34,377 bases of DNA from JBFELO01 sp041552055 (GTDB taxonomy: Bacteria; Acidobacteriota; Thermoanaerobaculia; Thermoanaerobaculales; Sulfomarinibacteraceae), in contig JBFELO010000038.1 of the NCBI GenBank assembly GCA_041552055.1, positions 1 through 34,377 of the forward strand. Reading direction: 5' to 3'. Positions 24,121 through 33,554 of this stretch are shown here, piece by piece. Both the position numbers and the translations under genes were made by a program. The notes beneath the pieces are model-generated. The model ran no database searches. It saw nothing but the letters and a program-made list of their open reading frames with translations, and was not told where the DNA came from. How positions within the stretch are numbered: the first letter of the stretch is position 1; each line of letters starts with the position of its first letter.

Positions 24121-26166
24121 ATGATCCGATCGGTCACACCCATCTGTTTTGTTGTCGCGGTTTTGCTGGCATCCATGAGTCTGTTCGGAGCCGAGGAGTC
24201 GAAACCCGTTCTCACTGTTGCGGACTTTCTCGACGGTGAGGCGGTGTCGGATCCGCAGGTATCGCCCGACGGGACGCGGATCCTGTACACCCGCCGCTGG
24301 ATCGACCGCATGGAGGATCGCTGGCGGTCCGACATCTGGATCATGAACGCCGACGGCACCCGTAACCGCTTTCTGAGCAAGGGCTCGGACCCACGCTGGT
24401 CACCCGACGGTACGCGCTTCGCCTTTCTCGACGAGGGCGAACCAGTGGGCACTCAGATCTTCGTGCGCTGGCTCGACGCGGCCGAGGCGACTCAGGTCAC
24501 GCGGGTCGAGCGTGAGCCGACCACGATTCGCTGGTCGCCGGACGGGAATTCCATCGCCTTCGTGATGCACACCGAGGCCGAGGGGCGGTGGGAGATCGAC
24601 CTGCCGGAGGAGCCCGAGGGTGCCGAGTGGACCGAAGAACCCAGAGTCATCGAGGGCGTCTACTTCCGTCAGGACCGTCGTGGCTTCATGGAGGACGGCT
24701 ACCTCCACCTGTTCGTGGTCGATGCAGGCGGCGGGACACCGCGCCAGCTGACTCGGGGGACGTGGAACGTCGGCGCCCGCACCATCGGCCTCGACTATGG
24801 AATCGGCATCGACTGGACTCCGGACAGCACGGCCATCGTCTTCGACGGTCTGATGGAGGACGACAATCCGTCCATGCCGTACCGGCGGTCCCACCTGTAC
24901 GCCGTCAACGTCACCACGAAAGAACCCCGACGTCTGACCTCGGACGAGGGTCCCTGGGCGGGTCCAGTGGTGTCTCCCGACGGCAGGTACGTGGCGTTCA
25001 CCGGTTTTCCGTGGACCGGCCAGACCTACCGCGCCGAGGAGCTCCACGTGATCGGATTCGACGGCAGCGGCATGCGCTCGCTGACCCCCGATCTCGACCG
25101 CACGCTCGGGGATCTCCACTGGGCGTCGGATGGGAGCGGCGTGTTCTTTGTTGCCCGCGACCGGGGGACATCGAACGTCCACTTCGTCCCGCTGCAGGGC
25201 GCGCCGCGGCAGGTCACGCACGGCAGCCACATGCTCTCCCTCGATTCGACCTCGGCCAAAGGACTCGGGGTGGGGGTTTTACGCTCCCCGCACGCGCCCG
25301 GAGATGTCGTGGGTTTCCGACTTGCCGCGGGAGACGACCTCACGCAGCTAACTCGTGTTCACGAGGACGTTCTCAGTCGTGTGCAGTTGGGTGACGTGGA
25401 AGAGATCTGGTACGAATCGGCCGACGGTACGGCCATTCAGGGCTGGATAGTGAAGCCTCCCCACTTCGACGCAGGAAAGAAGTGGCCGCTCATCCTGCAC
25501 ATCCACGGCGGCCCGCACGCGATGTACAGCCTGGCCTTCAACTTCTCGTTCCAGCAGCTGGCGGCCGCCGGATACGTTGTCCTCTACACCAACCCGCGCG
25601 GCAGCAGCGGATACGGCACCGACTTCGGCAACGCCATCGACGACGCCTACCCGTCGGTGGACTACCACGACCTGATGGCGGGCGTGGACGCCGTGATCGA
25701 ACGTGGCTGGGTCGACACCACGCGGATGTACGTCACCGGGGTCTCGGGCGGCGGCGTGCTGTCGAGCTGGACCATCGGACACACGGACCGATTCGCGGCC
25801 GCCGCGGTGCGGGCGCCGGTGATCGACTGGATCAGCTTCGCGGGCACCACCGACATCACCGAGTGGGGCTACCACCGGTACGAACCCTACCCGTGGGAAG
25901 ACCCCGAGCCGTGGCTCAGACACTCGCCGTTGATGTACGTCCACAACGTCACCACGCCGACGCTGATGATGTGCGGCGAGCTCGACCTGCGGACGCCGAT
26001 GGGCCAGACCGAGGAGTACTTTCAGGCCCTCAACGCCGTGGGCGTGGAGACCGTGCTGCTCCGCTTCAACGACGAGTACCACGGCACCGGTTCCAAGCCG
26101 TCGAACTTCATGCGAACGCAGCTCTATCTGCTCGACTGGTTCGGCAGGCACACCCGGGAAGAGTGA
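24121..26166 (+). CDS. Exported S9-family serine peptidase (dipeptidyl/acylaminoacyl peptidase type)
   Basis: A 681-residue protein with an N-terminal signal peptide (about 1-23, ending SLFGAEE). A TolB-like beta-propeller of repeated DPQVSPDGTRI / DPRWSPDGTRF / RWSPDGNSI blades (about 35-400) is followed by the prolyl-oligopeptidase catalytic domain (about 430-680). The catalytic triad is visible as Ser542 (GVSGGGVLSS), Asp622 (GELDLRTP) and His654 (EYHGTG). The oxyanion-hole segment HIHGGPHA lies before it. It should degrade short peptides in the periplasm or outside the cell. The ATG at 24121 is preceded by GAGGAGGAG and gives the signal peptide; the in-frame ATG at 24049 is less likely. 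It is divergent from the unknown membrane protein gene, with a shared upstream region of about 220 bases. Confidence 0.94.
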   Translation: MIRSVTPICFVVAVLLASMSLFGAEESKPVLTVADFLDGEAVSDPQVSPDGTRILYTRRWIDRMEDRWRSDIWIMNADGTRNRFLSKGSDPRWSPDGTRFAFLDEGEPVGTQIFVRWLDAAEATQVTRVEREPTTIRWSPDGNSIAFVMHTEAEGRWEIDLPEEPEGAEWTEEPRVIEGVYFRQDRRGFMEDGYLHLFVVDAGGGTPRQLTRGTWNVGARTIGLDYGIGIDWTPDSTAIVFDGLMEDDNPSMPYRRSHLYAVNVTTKEPRRLTSDEGPWAGPVVSPDGRYVAFTGFPWTGQTYRAEELHVIGFDGSGMRSLTPDLDRTLGDLHWASDGSGVFFVARDRGTSNVHFVPLQGAPRQVTHGSHMLSLDSTSAKGLGVGVLRSPHAPGDVVGFRLAAGDDLTQLTRVHEDVLSRVQLGDVEEIWYESADGTAIQGWIVKPPHFDAGKKWPLILHIHGGPHAMYSLAFNFSFQQLAAAGYVVLYTNPRGSSGYGTDFGNAIDDAYPSVDYHDLMAGVDAVIERGWVDTTRMYVTGVSGGGVLSSWTIGHTDRFAAAAVRAPVIDWISFAGTTDITEWGYHRYEPYPWEDPEPWLRHSPLMYVHNVTTPTLMMCGELDLRTPMGQTEEYFQALNAVGVETVLLRFNDEYHGTGSKPSNFMRTQLYLLDWFGRHTREE

Positions 26167-26264
26167 GGTCGGTGTCGCGTACCCCGTGGCCGAGACAAAG
26201 ACGGCCGCGACAAACCATGGGACGATGCCCCCCCACATCTCCGGGAGCCTGGCGTGGTGTCCCC

Positions 26265-26285
26265 GCTGACCGTGTGGCGGTCGGC
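26265..26285 (+). other. Imperfect inverted repeat between the peptidase gene and the second RND operon
   Basis: GCTGACCG and CGGTCGGC pair at seven of eight positions around a 5-base centre TGTGG. There is no T-run, so terminator function for the peptidase gene is doubtful. It lies 55 bases upstream of the -35 box of the RND operon and could be a distal operator. Confidence 0.35.
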
Positions 26286-26339
26286 GAAGTGATCCTCGAC
26301 GTCGTGCCTGAGCGTCGGTCGCCGATACGGCGCCGCCCT

Positions 26340-26368
26340 TTGAGACCTCCACACATCGGTGCTACAGT
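26340..26368 (+). promoter_or_regulatory. Sigma-70-type promoter of the second RND operon
   Basis: TTGAGA (26340-26345), a 17-base spacer and TACAGT (26363-26368) match the sigma-70 consensus at five of six and four of six positions with ideal spacing. Predicted start is near 26375, leaving a short leader containing GGGGGG before the ATG at 26392. This is the clearest promoter in the window. Confidence 0.6.
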
Positions 26369-26391
26369 CCCAGACAACATTCGGGGGGCAC

Positions 26392-28842
26392 ATGGAACGA
26401 CGGTTGCGCGTCCGGTTGTGTGTGATTGCAGCGTCATTGGCAACAGTCTTCCCTCCGTTCTCCGCTCCTACTCGAGGTCAAGATCTTCCCGTCGTGACCC
26501 TGGGAGTTCTCGTCGATGGAGAGTCAGAACGCAGCATGACCCTCGTCGACATGCTGAGGTCCGAGATCGTTGCGCTCACCAAGAACGAATTCGACCTCCG
26601 CGTTCGTGACGACACGCTCATCATCGCGGATTGGACGAGGGCCGGAGTCGAGATCGGCCTCGGGCGCCTCCTCAGCGACCCGCAGGTGGACGTCGTGCTG
26701 GCGATCGGCGCGATCGCGGCCGACGTGGCCGCTCGCCGCGGTGTATTTCCAAAACCCCTGATCGCCCCGCTCGCCATCGACGCCGAGGTGCAGGGCTTTC
26801 CGTTCGACCCCGCGACCGGGGGCTCCGGAGTCGACAATTTCACCTATGCCAACATCCTGAACCCCACCAACCGGGATATCCGCACGTTTCTGGAGATCCA
26901 CTCGTTCTCAAAACTGGCGGTGATCGTGCAGCCGGCGTTGGCCGAGGCGATGCCGGAGCTTCCCGGGTCCGTGATGGCGCAGCTCGAGGAGCTCGGCGTC
27001 GAGGTGATTACAGTTCCGGCCCGCTCAACCGCCGAAGACACCGTCGCCGCCGTCCCGCCCGAGGCCGAGGCGGTGTACGTGCTGCCGCTGATGCGGTTCA
27101 CCTGGGACGAAATCGGGGTTTTGGCCGACGGTCTGAAGCGCCGCCGTCTGCCCAGCTTCTCGATGTTTGGGATCGGCGAGGTGGAGCGAGGGCTGCTTGC
27201 CAGCATGCGGACGCGCGATTTCTGGCCGCGGCTTGCCCGCCGGATGGCGCTCACCGTCCAACGGGTCCTGCTCGGTGAAAGTCCGGGTACGATTCCGGTC
27301 AGTTTCCCCGAGAACCCGAGGCTCGTCATCAACATGAGGACGGCACGGACGGTGGGCGTGTTCCCGACGTGGTTGGCGATGTCCGGTGCCGAGCTGCTGC
27401 ACGAGGAAGAGACCGAGAATATTCAGAGGATGAGGCTGATAGACGCCGTCATGTGGGCCGAGGACGCCAACCTCGACCTCGCGGCCTTCGATCACGAAGT
27501 GGCGGTCGGGCGTCAGGTCGTCGAGGAGGCCAAGGGCTTGGTGCGACCGCTGGTGACTGCCGGCGCTTCCGGGATCGTCATCGACGAAGACCGTGCCGCC
27601 GCGTCGCTCGGCTCCCAGGCTGAGCAGAGCTTCGGCGGATCGCTTGCTCTCGACCAGATGATCTACTCCGAGCCAGCGTTTGCCAACGTCACCGTCCAAA
27701 AGAGGCTGCAGCAGAGCCGCGAGGTCCAGCGCGAGACGCTTCGTCTGGACATCATCCAGGAGGCGGCCACGGCGTACCTCGTCGTGCTCCGGACGCAGGG
27801 GTTGTACGAGATTCAAAAGGAGAACCTCCGGGTGACTCGGAAGAACCACGAGCTGGCGCAGATTCGCCAACGCGTCGGCGCCGCCGGAGCGTCCGAGGTG
27901 TACCGCTGGGAGAGCGCCATCGCAACCGCCGAGAAAGACATGGTCACCGTCCGCGAGAACGTCAACGTCGCCAAGGTCAACGTCAACCGGGTCCTCAACC
28001 GACCGCTCGACACGAAGTTCGTGCCGGAGGACGTCAACCACCTGAGCCCGGTCTTCATGTCCGGCGACCTCAGAACGTGGCGGTACATCTACAGTCCCCG
28101 AGGCTACGAGGTCTTTGTCGAGTTCATGGTAGACGCGGGTCTCGAGAGCTCGACCGAACTCGAGGCGCTCGACGCGGCGATCGCCGCCGCCCAGCGCGGG
28201 ATGCGTGCCACCCGTCGCCAACTCTACATCCCAGACTTCTTCCTGAACGCCGAGGTTGGGCAGATCCTCTCCAAGAGCGGTGCCGGTTCCGAGCCGATCG
28301 ATCTGCCGATCCCGATCGAATTCCCGAGGGTTGACGATACAACCTGGTCGGTGGGCCTGTTCGGCGCGCTGCAGCTCTACGCGGGCGGCGCCAATCGAGC
28401 GGCCTCACGGAGGGCGCAGGAGGAGCTGTTCCAGCTCCAGGTCGAGCGCGACGCCGTCGCGAACCGGGTCGAGCAGCGGATTCGATCCGCCATGCTCCTG
28501 GCCGGAGCGTCGTTCTACTCCATCGAGCTGTCTGAAGCCGCTGCCGAGGCGGCCCTCAAGAGCCTCGATCTGGTCACCGACTCGTACGTGACCGGCGCGG
28601 TGTCGATCACCGAGCTGCTCGACGCCCAGAGTGCAGCACTGCGAGCCAGCGAGGGTGCGTCCAACGCAGTCTACGACTTTCTGATCGACCTCATGGAGGT
28701 CGAGCGCGCGATTTCGAGCTTTGCATTCTTTCAGACCCATGAAGGCAGGAATGCCTTCTACAGACGTGTGCACGACTACATGGTCGAACGAGGGGTCCAG
28801 CCCCTCCCGGAGGATCAAATAAGCCGCTCCCTCAGACGGTGA
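26392..28842 (+). CDS. Fusion of periplasmic substrate-binding-type domain with TolC-type outer-membrane efflux channel
   Basis: An 816-residue protein in one uninterrupted frame. Residues 1 to about 29 are a signal peptide. Residues about 32-315 resemble the ABC_sub_bind / type 1 periplasmic binding fold (LPVVTLGVLVDGES at the start, VDVVLAIGAIAADVAA, APLAIDAEVQG, FSKLAVIVQPALAEAMPEL, EAVYVLPLMRFTWDEI). From about residue 324 (FPTWLAMSGAELLHEE) to 800 the sequence is an outer-membrane efflux protein of the TolC family, with two long helical hairpin repeats. It includes LDIIQEAATAYLVVLRTQ with AGASEVYRWESAIATAEKD, and SLDLVTDSYVTGAVSITELL with DAQSAALRASEGA. The ATG at 26392 follows GGGGGG and a sigma-70-type promoter. 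It heads an operon with an RND adaptor (18 bases later) and permease, so it should form the exit duct of that pump. The binding domain's ligand is unknown. Confidence 0.88.
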   Translation: MERRLRVRLCVIAASLATVFPPFSAPTRGQDLPVVTLGVLVDGESERSMTLVDMLRSEIVALTKNEFDLRVRDDTLIIADWTRAGVEIGLGRLLSDPQVDVVLAIGAIAADVAARRGVFPKPLIAPLAIDAEVQGFPFDPATGGSGVDNFTYANILNPTNRDIRTFLEIHSFSKLAVIVQPALAEAMPELPGSVMAQLEELGVEVITVPARSTAEDTVAAVPPEAEAVYVLPLMRFTWDEIGVLADGLKRRRLPSFSMFGIGEVERGLLASMRTRDFWPRLARRMALTVQRVLLGESPGTIPVSFPENPRLVINMRTARTVGVFPTWLAMSGAELLHEEETENIQRMRLIDAVMWAEDANLDLAAFDHEVAVGRQVVEEAKGLVRPLVTAGASGIVIDEDRAAASLGSQAEQSFGGSLALDQMIYSEPAFANVTVQKRLQQSREVQRETLRLDIIQEAATAYLVVLRTQGLYEIQKENLRVTRKNHELAQIRQRVGAAGASEVYRWESAIATAEKDMVTVRENVNVAKVNVNRVLNRPLDTKFVPEDVNHLSPVFMSGDLRTWRYIYSPRGYEVFVEFMVDAGLESSTELEALDAAIAAAQRGMRATRRQLYIPDFFLNAEVGQILSKSGAGSEPIDLPIPIEFPRVDDTTWSVGLFGALQLYAGGANRAASRRAQEELFQLQVERDAVANRVEQRIRSAMLLAGASFYSIELSEAAAEAALKSLDLVTDSYVTGAVSITELLDAQSAALRASEGASNAVYDFLIDLMEVERAISSFAFFQTHEGRNAFYRRVHDYMVERGVQPLPEDQISRSLRR

Positions 28843-28860
28843 TTCGGAAGGAGGAAAGCG

Positions 28861-29982
28861 ATGCAGCACACAAGCCTCAACGTGGTAGCCCTCATCGGGA
28901 TTGCCGTCTTCGGCGTCGCGTGCGGTCGCGAGGAGGTCGTCGCAGAGTCGCAGCTGCGGCCAGTCCGAACCGAGGTGGTCAGGGTGTCGGGAGCGGAACG
29001 TCTGCGGACCTTTTCGGGCACGTTCCGAGCCGGCATGGAGTCCAGGCTCAGCTTCCGTGTGCCGGGAAGGGTGCGGCGACTCGCCGTCGTGGTCGGTCAG
29101 TCGGTTCGTGTAGACCACCTGATCGCCGAGCTCGACCCGCGCGACTACGAGCTCCAGGTGCAGGAGGCTCAGGCAAGCCTGACCCGGGCGCTGGCCTCCA
29201 AGCGAAACGCCGAAGCCGAGCGCGACCGGGTCCGCGAGCTGTACGAAAACGACAACGCGTCGCTGAGGCAGTGGGATCAGGCGCGCGCAGTGGCCGAGTC
29301 GGCGGCCGCCCAGGTCGAGTCGCTCGAGAAACGGCTCGAGCTGGCGCGACGCCAGCTCGACTACACGCGGCTGACGGCGCCGCTCGCCGGAGCCATCGCT
29401 ACCGTCTCGGTGGAAGTGAACGAAAACGTCCAGGCTGGCCAGCCCATCGTCACGCTCTCCTCCAGCACCATGACCGAGGTGGGCGTTGATCTTCCGGGCA
29501 GCGTCATCACCGAGATCCGCGAAGGCGCTCGTGCCACGGTCACGTGTGACGCCCTTCCGGGTGAGGCCTTCGACGCCTTCGTCACCGAGGTCGGCGTGAC
29601 CGCGTCCGGTGCGACCACCTATCCCGTGACGGTCCAGCTGGCCACTCAGAGCGATCGCGTGAGGCCCGGCATGGCGGCCGAGGTCACGTTTCGCCTCGCG
29701 GTCTCCGAATCAGATTCGCACGGCATCCTCGTGCCGGCGGTGGCGGTGGGAGAAGACCGTGACGGCCGTTTCGTGTTCCTTGTCGAGCCACAGGACGACG
29801 GCAGCGCACTCGTCAGACGGCGCCTGGTGGAGGTCGGCGGTCTCGCCACCGGAGACGAGCACGACCGCATCGAAATCCTGGGCGGCCTCGCAGCCGGAGA
29901 CGTGATCGTCACCGCCGGCGTACGGCGACTCGAGGACGGCCGACGGGTGCGGCTGTCGGAGCCCTTGGAGTCTTCGCCATGA
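28861..29982 (+). CDS. RND efflux periplasmic adaptor, probable lipoprotein
   Basis: A 373-residue HlyD/AcrA-type adaptor. The N-terminal hydrophobic segment ends FGVAC-GRE with Cys21, a near-match to a lipobox (position -3 is Gly rather than Leu), so it is probably lipid-anchored to the inner membrane. The barrel-sandwich halves (SRLSFRVPGRVRRLAVVVGQ and LDYTRLTAPLAGAIATVSVE) are separated by a coiled-coil hairpin of about 70 residues (ASLTRALASKRNAEAERDRV onward), longer than that of the first adaptor. Beta-barrel and membrane-proximal domains follow (ILVPAVAVGEDRDGRFVFLV). AAGGAGG precedes the ATG. Its stop overlaps the permease start (ATGA). Operon partners are the fused TolC protein upstream and the permease downstream, forming a complete tripartite set. 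Confidence 0.92.
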   Translation: MQHTSLNVVALIGIAVFGVACGREEVVAESQLRPVRTEVVRVSGAERLRTFSGTFRAGMESRLSFRVPGRVRRLAVVVGQSVRVDHLIAELDPRDYELQVQEAQASLTRALASKRNAEAERDRVRELYENDNASLRQWDQARAVAESAAAQVESLEKRLELARRQLDYTRLTAPLAGAIATVSVEVNENVQAGQPIVTLSSSTMTEVGVDLPGSVITEIREGARATVTCDALPGEAFDAFVTEVGVTASGATTYPVTVQLATQSDRVRPGMAAEVTFRLAVSESDSHGILVPAVAVGEDRDGRFVFLVEPQDDGSALVRRRLVEVGGLATGDEHDRIEILGGLAAGDVIVTAGVRRLEDGRRVRLSEPLESSP

Positions 29983-32900
29983 ACCTGACGCGCGCCGCCA
30001 TCGACAAGAACCGAATCACGGTGGTCGTGTTGGTGGTGATTCTCTTCAGCGGCGTTCTCTCCTTCTTCAACATGTCCCGTGCCGAGGATCCCGGCTTCGT
30101 CATTCGCGTCGCCGTGGTCGTCACCCACTTCCCGGGCGCCAGCCCACGGCGGGTCGAGCAGCTGGTCACCGACAAGATCGAAAAAGCGGTCCAGCAGATG
30201 CCGGAGCTCGATTTCGTTTCGAGCGAGTCCAAGAACGGGATCTCGATCGTCTACGTGAGCATCCGCGAGGAGTACCGCGAGATGCGGCCGATCTGGGACA
30301 GCCTCCGGCGCAAGGTCGCGGATGTTGCCCGCGATCTTCCGGACGGTGTCATCGGTCCGTTCGTCAACGACGAATTCGGCGACGTCTTTGGCACCATCGT
30401 CGGCATCACCGGCGACGGCTTCAATTACGCCGAGCTCAAGGAGGTCGCGGACGAAGTGCGTGACGAGTTCCTGCTGATCCCTGAGGTCGCCAAAGTGGAC
30501 GTTTACGGCGATCAGGAAGAGCGGATCTTCGTCGAGTACAACAACGCCCGCCTGTCCGAACTCGGCTTGTCGCCGATCCAGCTCGAGCAGATTCTGTCGA
30601 GCCGGAACATCATCATCCCTGGGGGCAGCGTCGAGACCTCGGAGGAGAGAATCTCGCTCGAGCCGTCGGGCAATTTCGAGACGCTGGAGGACGTGAAGCG
30701 GGCTCTGATCTCGGTGCCGGGCCGCGCGGAGATGATTGCGCTTCAAGACATTGCCCGTATCGAACGCGGCTATGTCGACCCACCGAAGACCAAGTTGAGA
30801 GTCAGCGGAGAACCGGCACTCGCCCTCGCCATCTCGATGCGGGAGGGCGGCAACATCATCGATCTCGGCCGGCAGGTCAAGGAGACCGTCGCCAGGGTCG
30901 AGTCCGAGTATCCGGTCGGTATCGATTTCACCTTCATCCAGTTTCAAGCCGATCCTGTGAACAAGAAGGTCAACGAGTTTATCGGCAACCTGATGCAGGC
31001 GGTTGCCATCGTCGTGATCGTGATGTTGTTAAGCCTGGGCATCCGGACCGGGCTGGTGGTGGCGAGCCTGATTCCGATGGCAATCGTGATGTCGCTGATG
31101 ATCATGGGCTTCTTCGGTATCGGTCTGGACCAGATGTCGTTGGCCTCGCTGATCATCGCGCTCGGAATGCTGGTGGACAACGCCATCGTCATGTCCGAGT
31201 CGATCATGGTGCAGATGGGGGAGGGCAAGCCTGCGATCGAGGCGGCTGTCGACTCGGCGTCCGAGCTCCGCATTCCGCTCCTGATCTCGTCGCTTACTAC
31301 CGTGGCGGCATTCCTCCCGATCTACCTGGCAGAATCCGGCACCGGCGAGTACACCGCGCCGCTGTTCAAGGTGGTGAGCATCACCCTTCTCAGCTCGTGG
31401 ATCCTCTCGCTGACCATGATCCCGATGCTGTGCGTGACGTTCTTCAAAGTGAAACTAAGGCGGCGAGAAGGCGCGTACGACCGCCGCTTCTACCAGTCGT
31501 ATCGCCGGTTCTTGCTGTTCGCGCTGCGACACCGAGCGGCCTCGGTTTCGGCGGTCGTCCTGATCTTCATCCTCACCTTGCGGGCGTTTGCCCTGGTGCC
31601 GGTGAAGTTCTTCCCGGATGGCGATCGACCCACGTTCACGGCAGAACTCCGGCTGCCGGTGGGCTCCACCCTGGAGAACACAGACCGAACGGTGGCCGAG
31701 GTGGAGGGCTTCCTGCGAGACGAGATGCTGGTGGACGCTGACGCAGTCGCGGAAGGCGTGGAGGGCGTCACCAACTGGGCGGCGTTCATGGGTGAGGGTG
31801 CTCCTCGATTCATTCTGCCCCTCTACGTCGAGCAGGAGACTCCCGAGTACGCGATCTTCATCATCAATGCCACTTCGCACGATGTGATCGATGAGATGGT
31901 TCCGGACCTGCGCAGGTTCTGCTTCGAAACCTTCCCCGACCTCAAGGCACAGATCGACCCGTTGCCGCTCGGTCCGCCGATCACCAACCCGATAGAGATC
32001 CGCATCTCCGGGCGGGACGAGGACGTGATCTTCGGGCTGGTCGACACGGTCAAGGCCAAGCTGCACTCTCTCGCCGGGCCGATCGGGATCTCCGACGACT
32101 GGGGGGCCCGAGCGAAGAAATTGATGGTACAAATCGACGAGGCGCGCGCCCGGCGAGCCGGGGTCTCGAACCTGGACATCGCGATCTCACTGCAGACCGC
32201 CCTCACCGGATTCGACACGACTCAATTTCGGGAGGACGACAAGGTCATCCCGGTGACCCTACGCTCGGTGGCCGCAGACCGCCGCGACCTCGGCAAGCTG
32301 GAAAGCCTCAACGTGTTCTCCCAGGCGACCGGGCGGTCGGTGCCGCTGGAACAGGTAGCGGACATCGAGGTCGCGTGGGAGCCCGCGGACGTCCGCCGCC
32401 GAAACCGCCTCAAGACCGTCACCGTGCAGTCCGACCTCGAGCCGGGCGTCACCGCCATCGAGATCATCAACCAGCTCACTCCGTGGCTCGACGAGCAGCA
32501 GTCGAGCTGGGGCCTCGGCTACTCGTGGGAGTTCGGCGGCGAGTACGAGACCTCCATCGACTCGAACCGGTCGATCATGGTCAAGCTGCCGGTCGCGGCT
32601 CTGATCATCGTGCTGTTGCTGGTGGGGCAGTTCAACTCGTTCCGCCGTCCGGCGATCATCCTGATCACCATCCCGCTGGGCATCATCGGGGTCGTGATCG
32701 GATTGATCGTGTTGCGCTCCTATTTCGGGTTCATGACGTTGCTCGGCATCATCGCCCTGTCCGGGATCGTCATCAACAACGCGATCGTGCTCCTCGACCG
32801 CATAAGGATCGAGATCGAGGAAAACGGTCTCGAGCCGCAGCGCGCGGTGGTGGAGTCGGCGCAGCGGCGGCTGAGGCCGATCCTGCTCACCACCGGCACC

Positions 32901-33068
32901 ACCATCGGCGGTCTCCTGCCGCTCTATCTGGGCGGTGGTCCCATGTGGGAACCGATGGCGGTCGCCATCATGTTCGGACTCCTGTTCGCCACGGCCCTGA
33001 CTCTGGGTGTCGTTCCCGTGCTGTACTCGCTGTTTTTCAGGGTAACCTACCGGGATTTCGACTACTGA
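29979..33068 (+). CDS. RND efflux permease with non-canonical relay residues
   Basis: A 1029-residue inner-membrane RND transporter with the standard duplicated layout of twelve helices and two periplasmic porter loops. TM1 is near residues 13-30 (TVVVLVVILFSGVLSFF), followed by the family segment RAEDPGFVIRVAVVVTHFPG. At the proton-relay site in TM4 it reads ALGMLVDNAIVMSES, keeping Asp400 but with Asn401 in place of the second Asp. In TM10 the motif is ALSGIVINNAIVLLDR, with Leu927 where AcrB-type pumps carry the conserved Lys. This marks a subgroup distinct from the HAE1 permease at 5934. It is probably still proton-coupled through the remaining Asp, but the substrate is unknown. The start overlaps the adaptor stop by four bases, and nothing follows it in the operon. 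Confidence 0.93.
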   Translation: MNLTRAAIDKNRITVVVLVVILFSGVLSFFNMSRAEDPGFVIRVAVVVTHFPGASPRRVEQLVTDKIEKAVQQMPELDFVSSESKNGISIVYVSIREEYREMRPIWDSLRRKVADVARDLPDGVIGPFVNDEFGDVFGTIVGITGDGFNYAELKEVADEVRDEFLLIPEVAKVDVYGDQEERIFVEYNNARLSELGLSPIQLEQILSSRNIIIPGGSVETSEERISLEPSGNFETLEDVKRALISVPGRAEMIALQDIARIERGYVDPPKTKLRVSGEPALALAISMREGGNIIDLGRQVKETVARVESEYPVGIDFTFIQFQADPVNKKVNEFIGNLMQAVAIVVIVMLLSLGIRTGLVVASLIPMAIVMSLMIMGFFGIGLDQMSLASLIIALGMLVDNAIVMSESIMVQMGEGKPAIEAAVDSASELRIPLLISSLTTVAAFLPIYLAESGTGEYTAPLFKVVSITLLSSWILSLTMIPMLCVTFFKVKLRRREGAYDRRFYQSYRRFLLFALRHRAASVSAVVLIFILTLRAFALVPVKFFPDGDRPTFTAELRLPVGSTLENTDRTVAEVEGFLRDEMLVDADAVAEGVEGVTNWAAFMGEGAPRFILPLYVEQETPEYAIFIINATSHDVIDEMVPDLRRFCFETFPDLKAQIDPLPLGPPITNPIEIRISGRDEDVIFGLVDTVKAKLHSLAGPIGISDDWGARAKKLMVQIDEARARRAGVSNLDIAISLQTALTGFDTTQFREDDKVIPVTLRSVAADRRDLGKLESLNVFSQATGRSVPLEQVADIEVAWEPADVRRRNRLKTVTVQSDLEPGVTAIEIINQLTPWLDEQQSSWGLGYSWEFGGEYETSIDSNRSIMVKLPVAALIIVLLLVGQFNSFRRPAIILITIPLGIIGVVIGLIVLRSYFGFMTLLGIIALSGIVINNAIVLLDRIRIEIEENGLEPQRAVVESAQRRLRPILLTTGTTIGGLLPLYLGGGPMWEPMAVAIMFGLLFATALTLGVVPVLYSLFFRVTYRDFDY

Positions 33069-33112
33069 CCCGCCCCATGCCTCACGCTGGTGGGCCCAGC
33101 CGCGGGTGCAGC

Positions 33113-33140
33113 CTGAGGTAACACCAACCACCCACCTCAG
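33113..33140 (+). other. Inverted repeat downstream of the second RND operon
   Basis: CTGAGGT (33113-33119) and ACCTCAG (33134-33140) form a perfect 7-base stem with a 14-base loop. An upstream CCTCA (33080-33084) can pair with the same TGAGG, giving an alternative fold. No T-run follows, so it is at most a weak terminator. Confidence 0.3.
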
Positions 33141-33433
33141 CCCGAAGCAACTCGTCCCGACGGCGTGGGCGGCCACGATCGCGGGACGGCGCGGCGCCGA
33201 TCGAATAGATGGCCACCTTGCTAACAGTGCATCGAGACGCGGTATTCAGCGCGCGGTTGGTCGGACGAAGGGCATTCACGGACTCGACCGGGTCCTCCCG
33301 TGAGCGAAGTCGCCGTTCGGGCCCCCTCGGGTTCGCCGCTGGCGCCCTCGCTCGGGACCGTTCGGCCGTAGCCGAGCCGGTATCGCGATTCCGCGTACTG
33401 CACGATCGAGGGGCGAGGTCATGCGCGAACTTA

Positions 33434-33554
33434 TATAATTACTTGAAATATATCTGAGCTGGTTGTTCTTGCGGACGAATCTCGCATTCTAAACATTCTT
33501 AAATAAATATCCTGCTGTTTTTTCTTCAAATTCCCCGGATGTCTGAAATATTAG
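33434..33554 (+). promoter_or_regulatory. Candidate promoter elements for the DUF4397 gene
   Basis: A perfect TATAAT lies at 33434-33439 but has no -35 partner at 17 bases. Closer to the gene, TTCAAA (33525-33530) and TATTAG (33549-33554) are separated by 18 bases and match consensus at four of six each. The AT-rich surroundings could act as an UP element. Which one is used cannot be told from sequence. Confidence 0.35.

Noticed and set aside
23898..24452. Extending the minus-strand membrane protein upstream to 24452.
   Set aside because: The extension runs antisense through the S9 peptidase gene, whose signal peptide and propeller repeats are convincing, and the added residues are low-complexity.
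33106..33457. Two short plus-strand frames (65 and 82 codons) after the second RND operon.
   Set aside because: No ribosome site, no motif, and they overlap each other in different frames; nothing supports coding.
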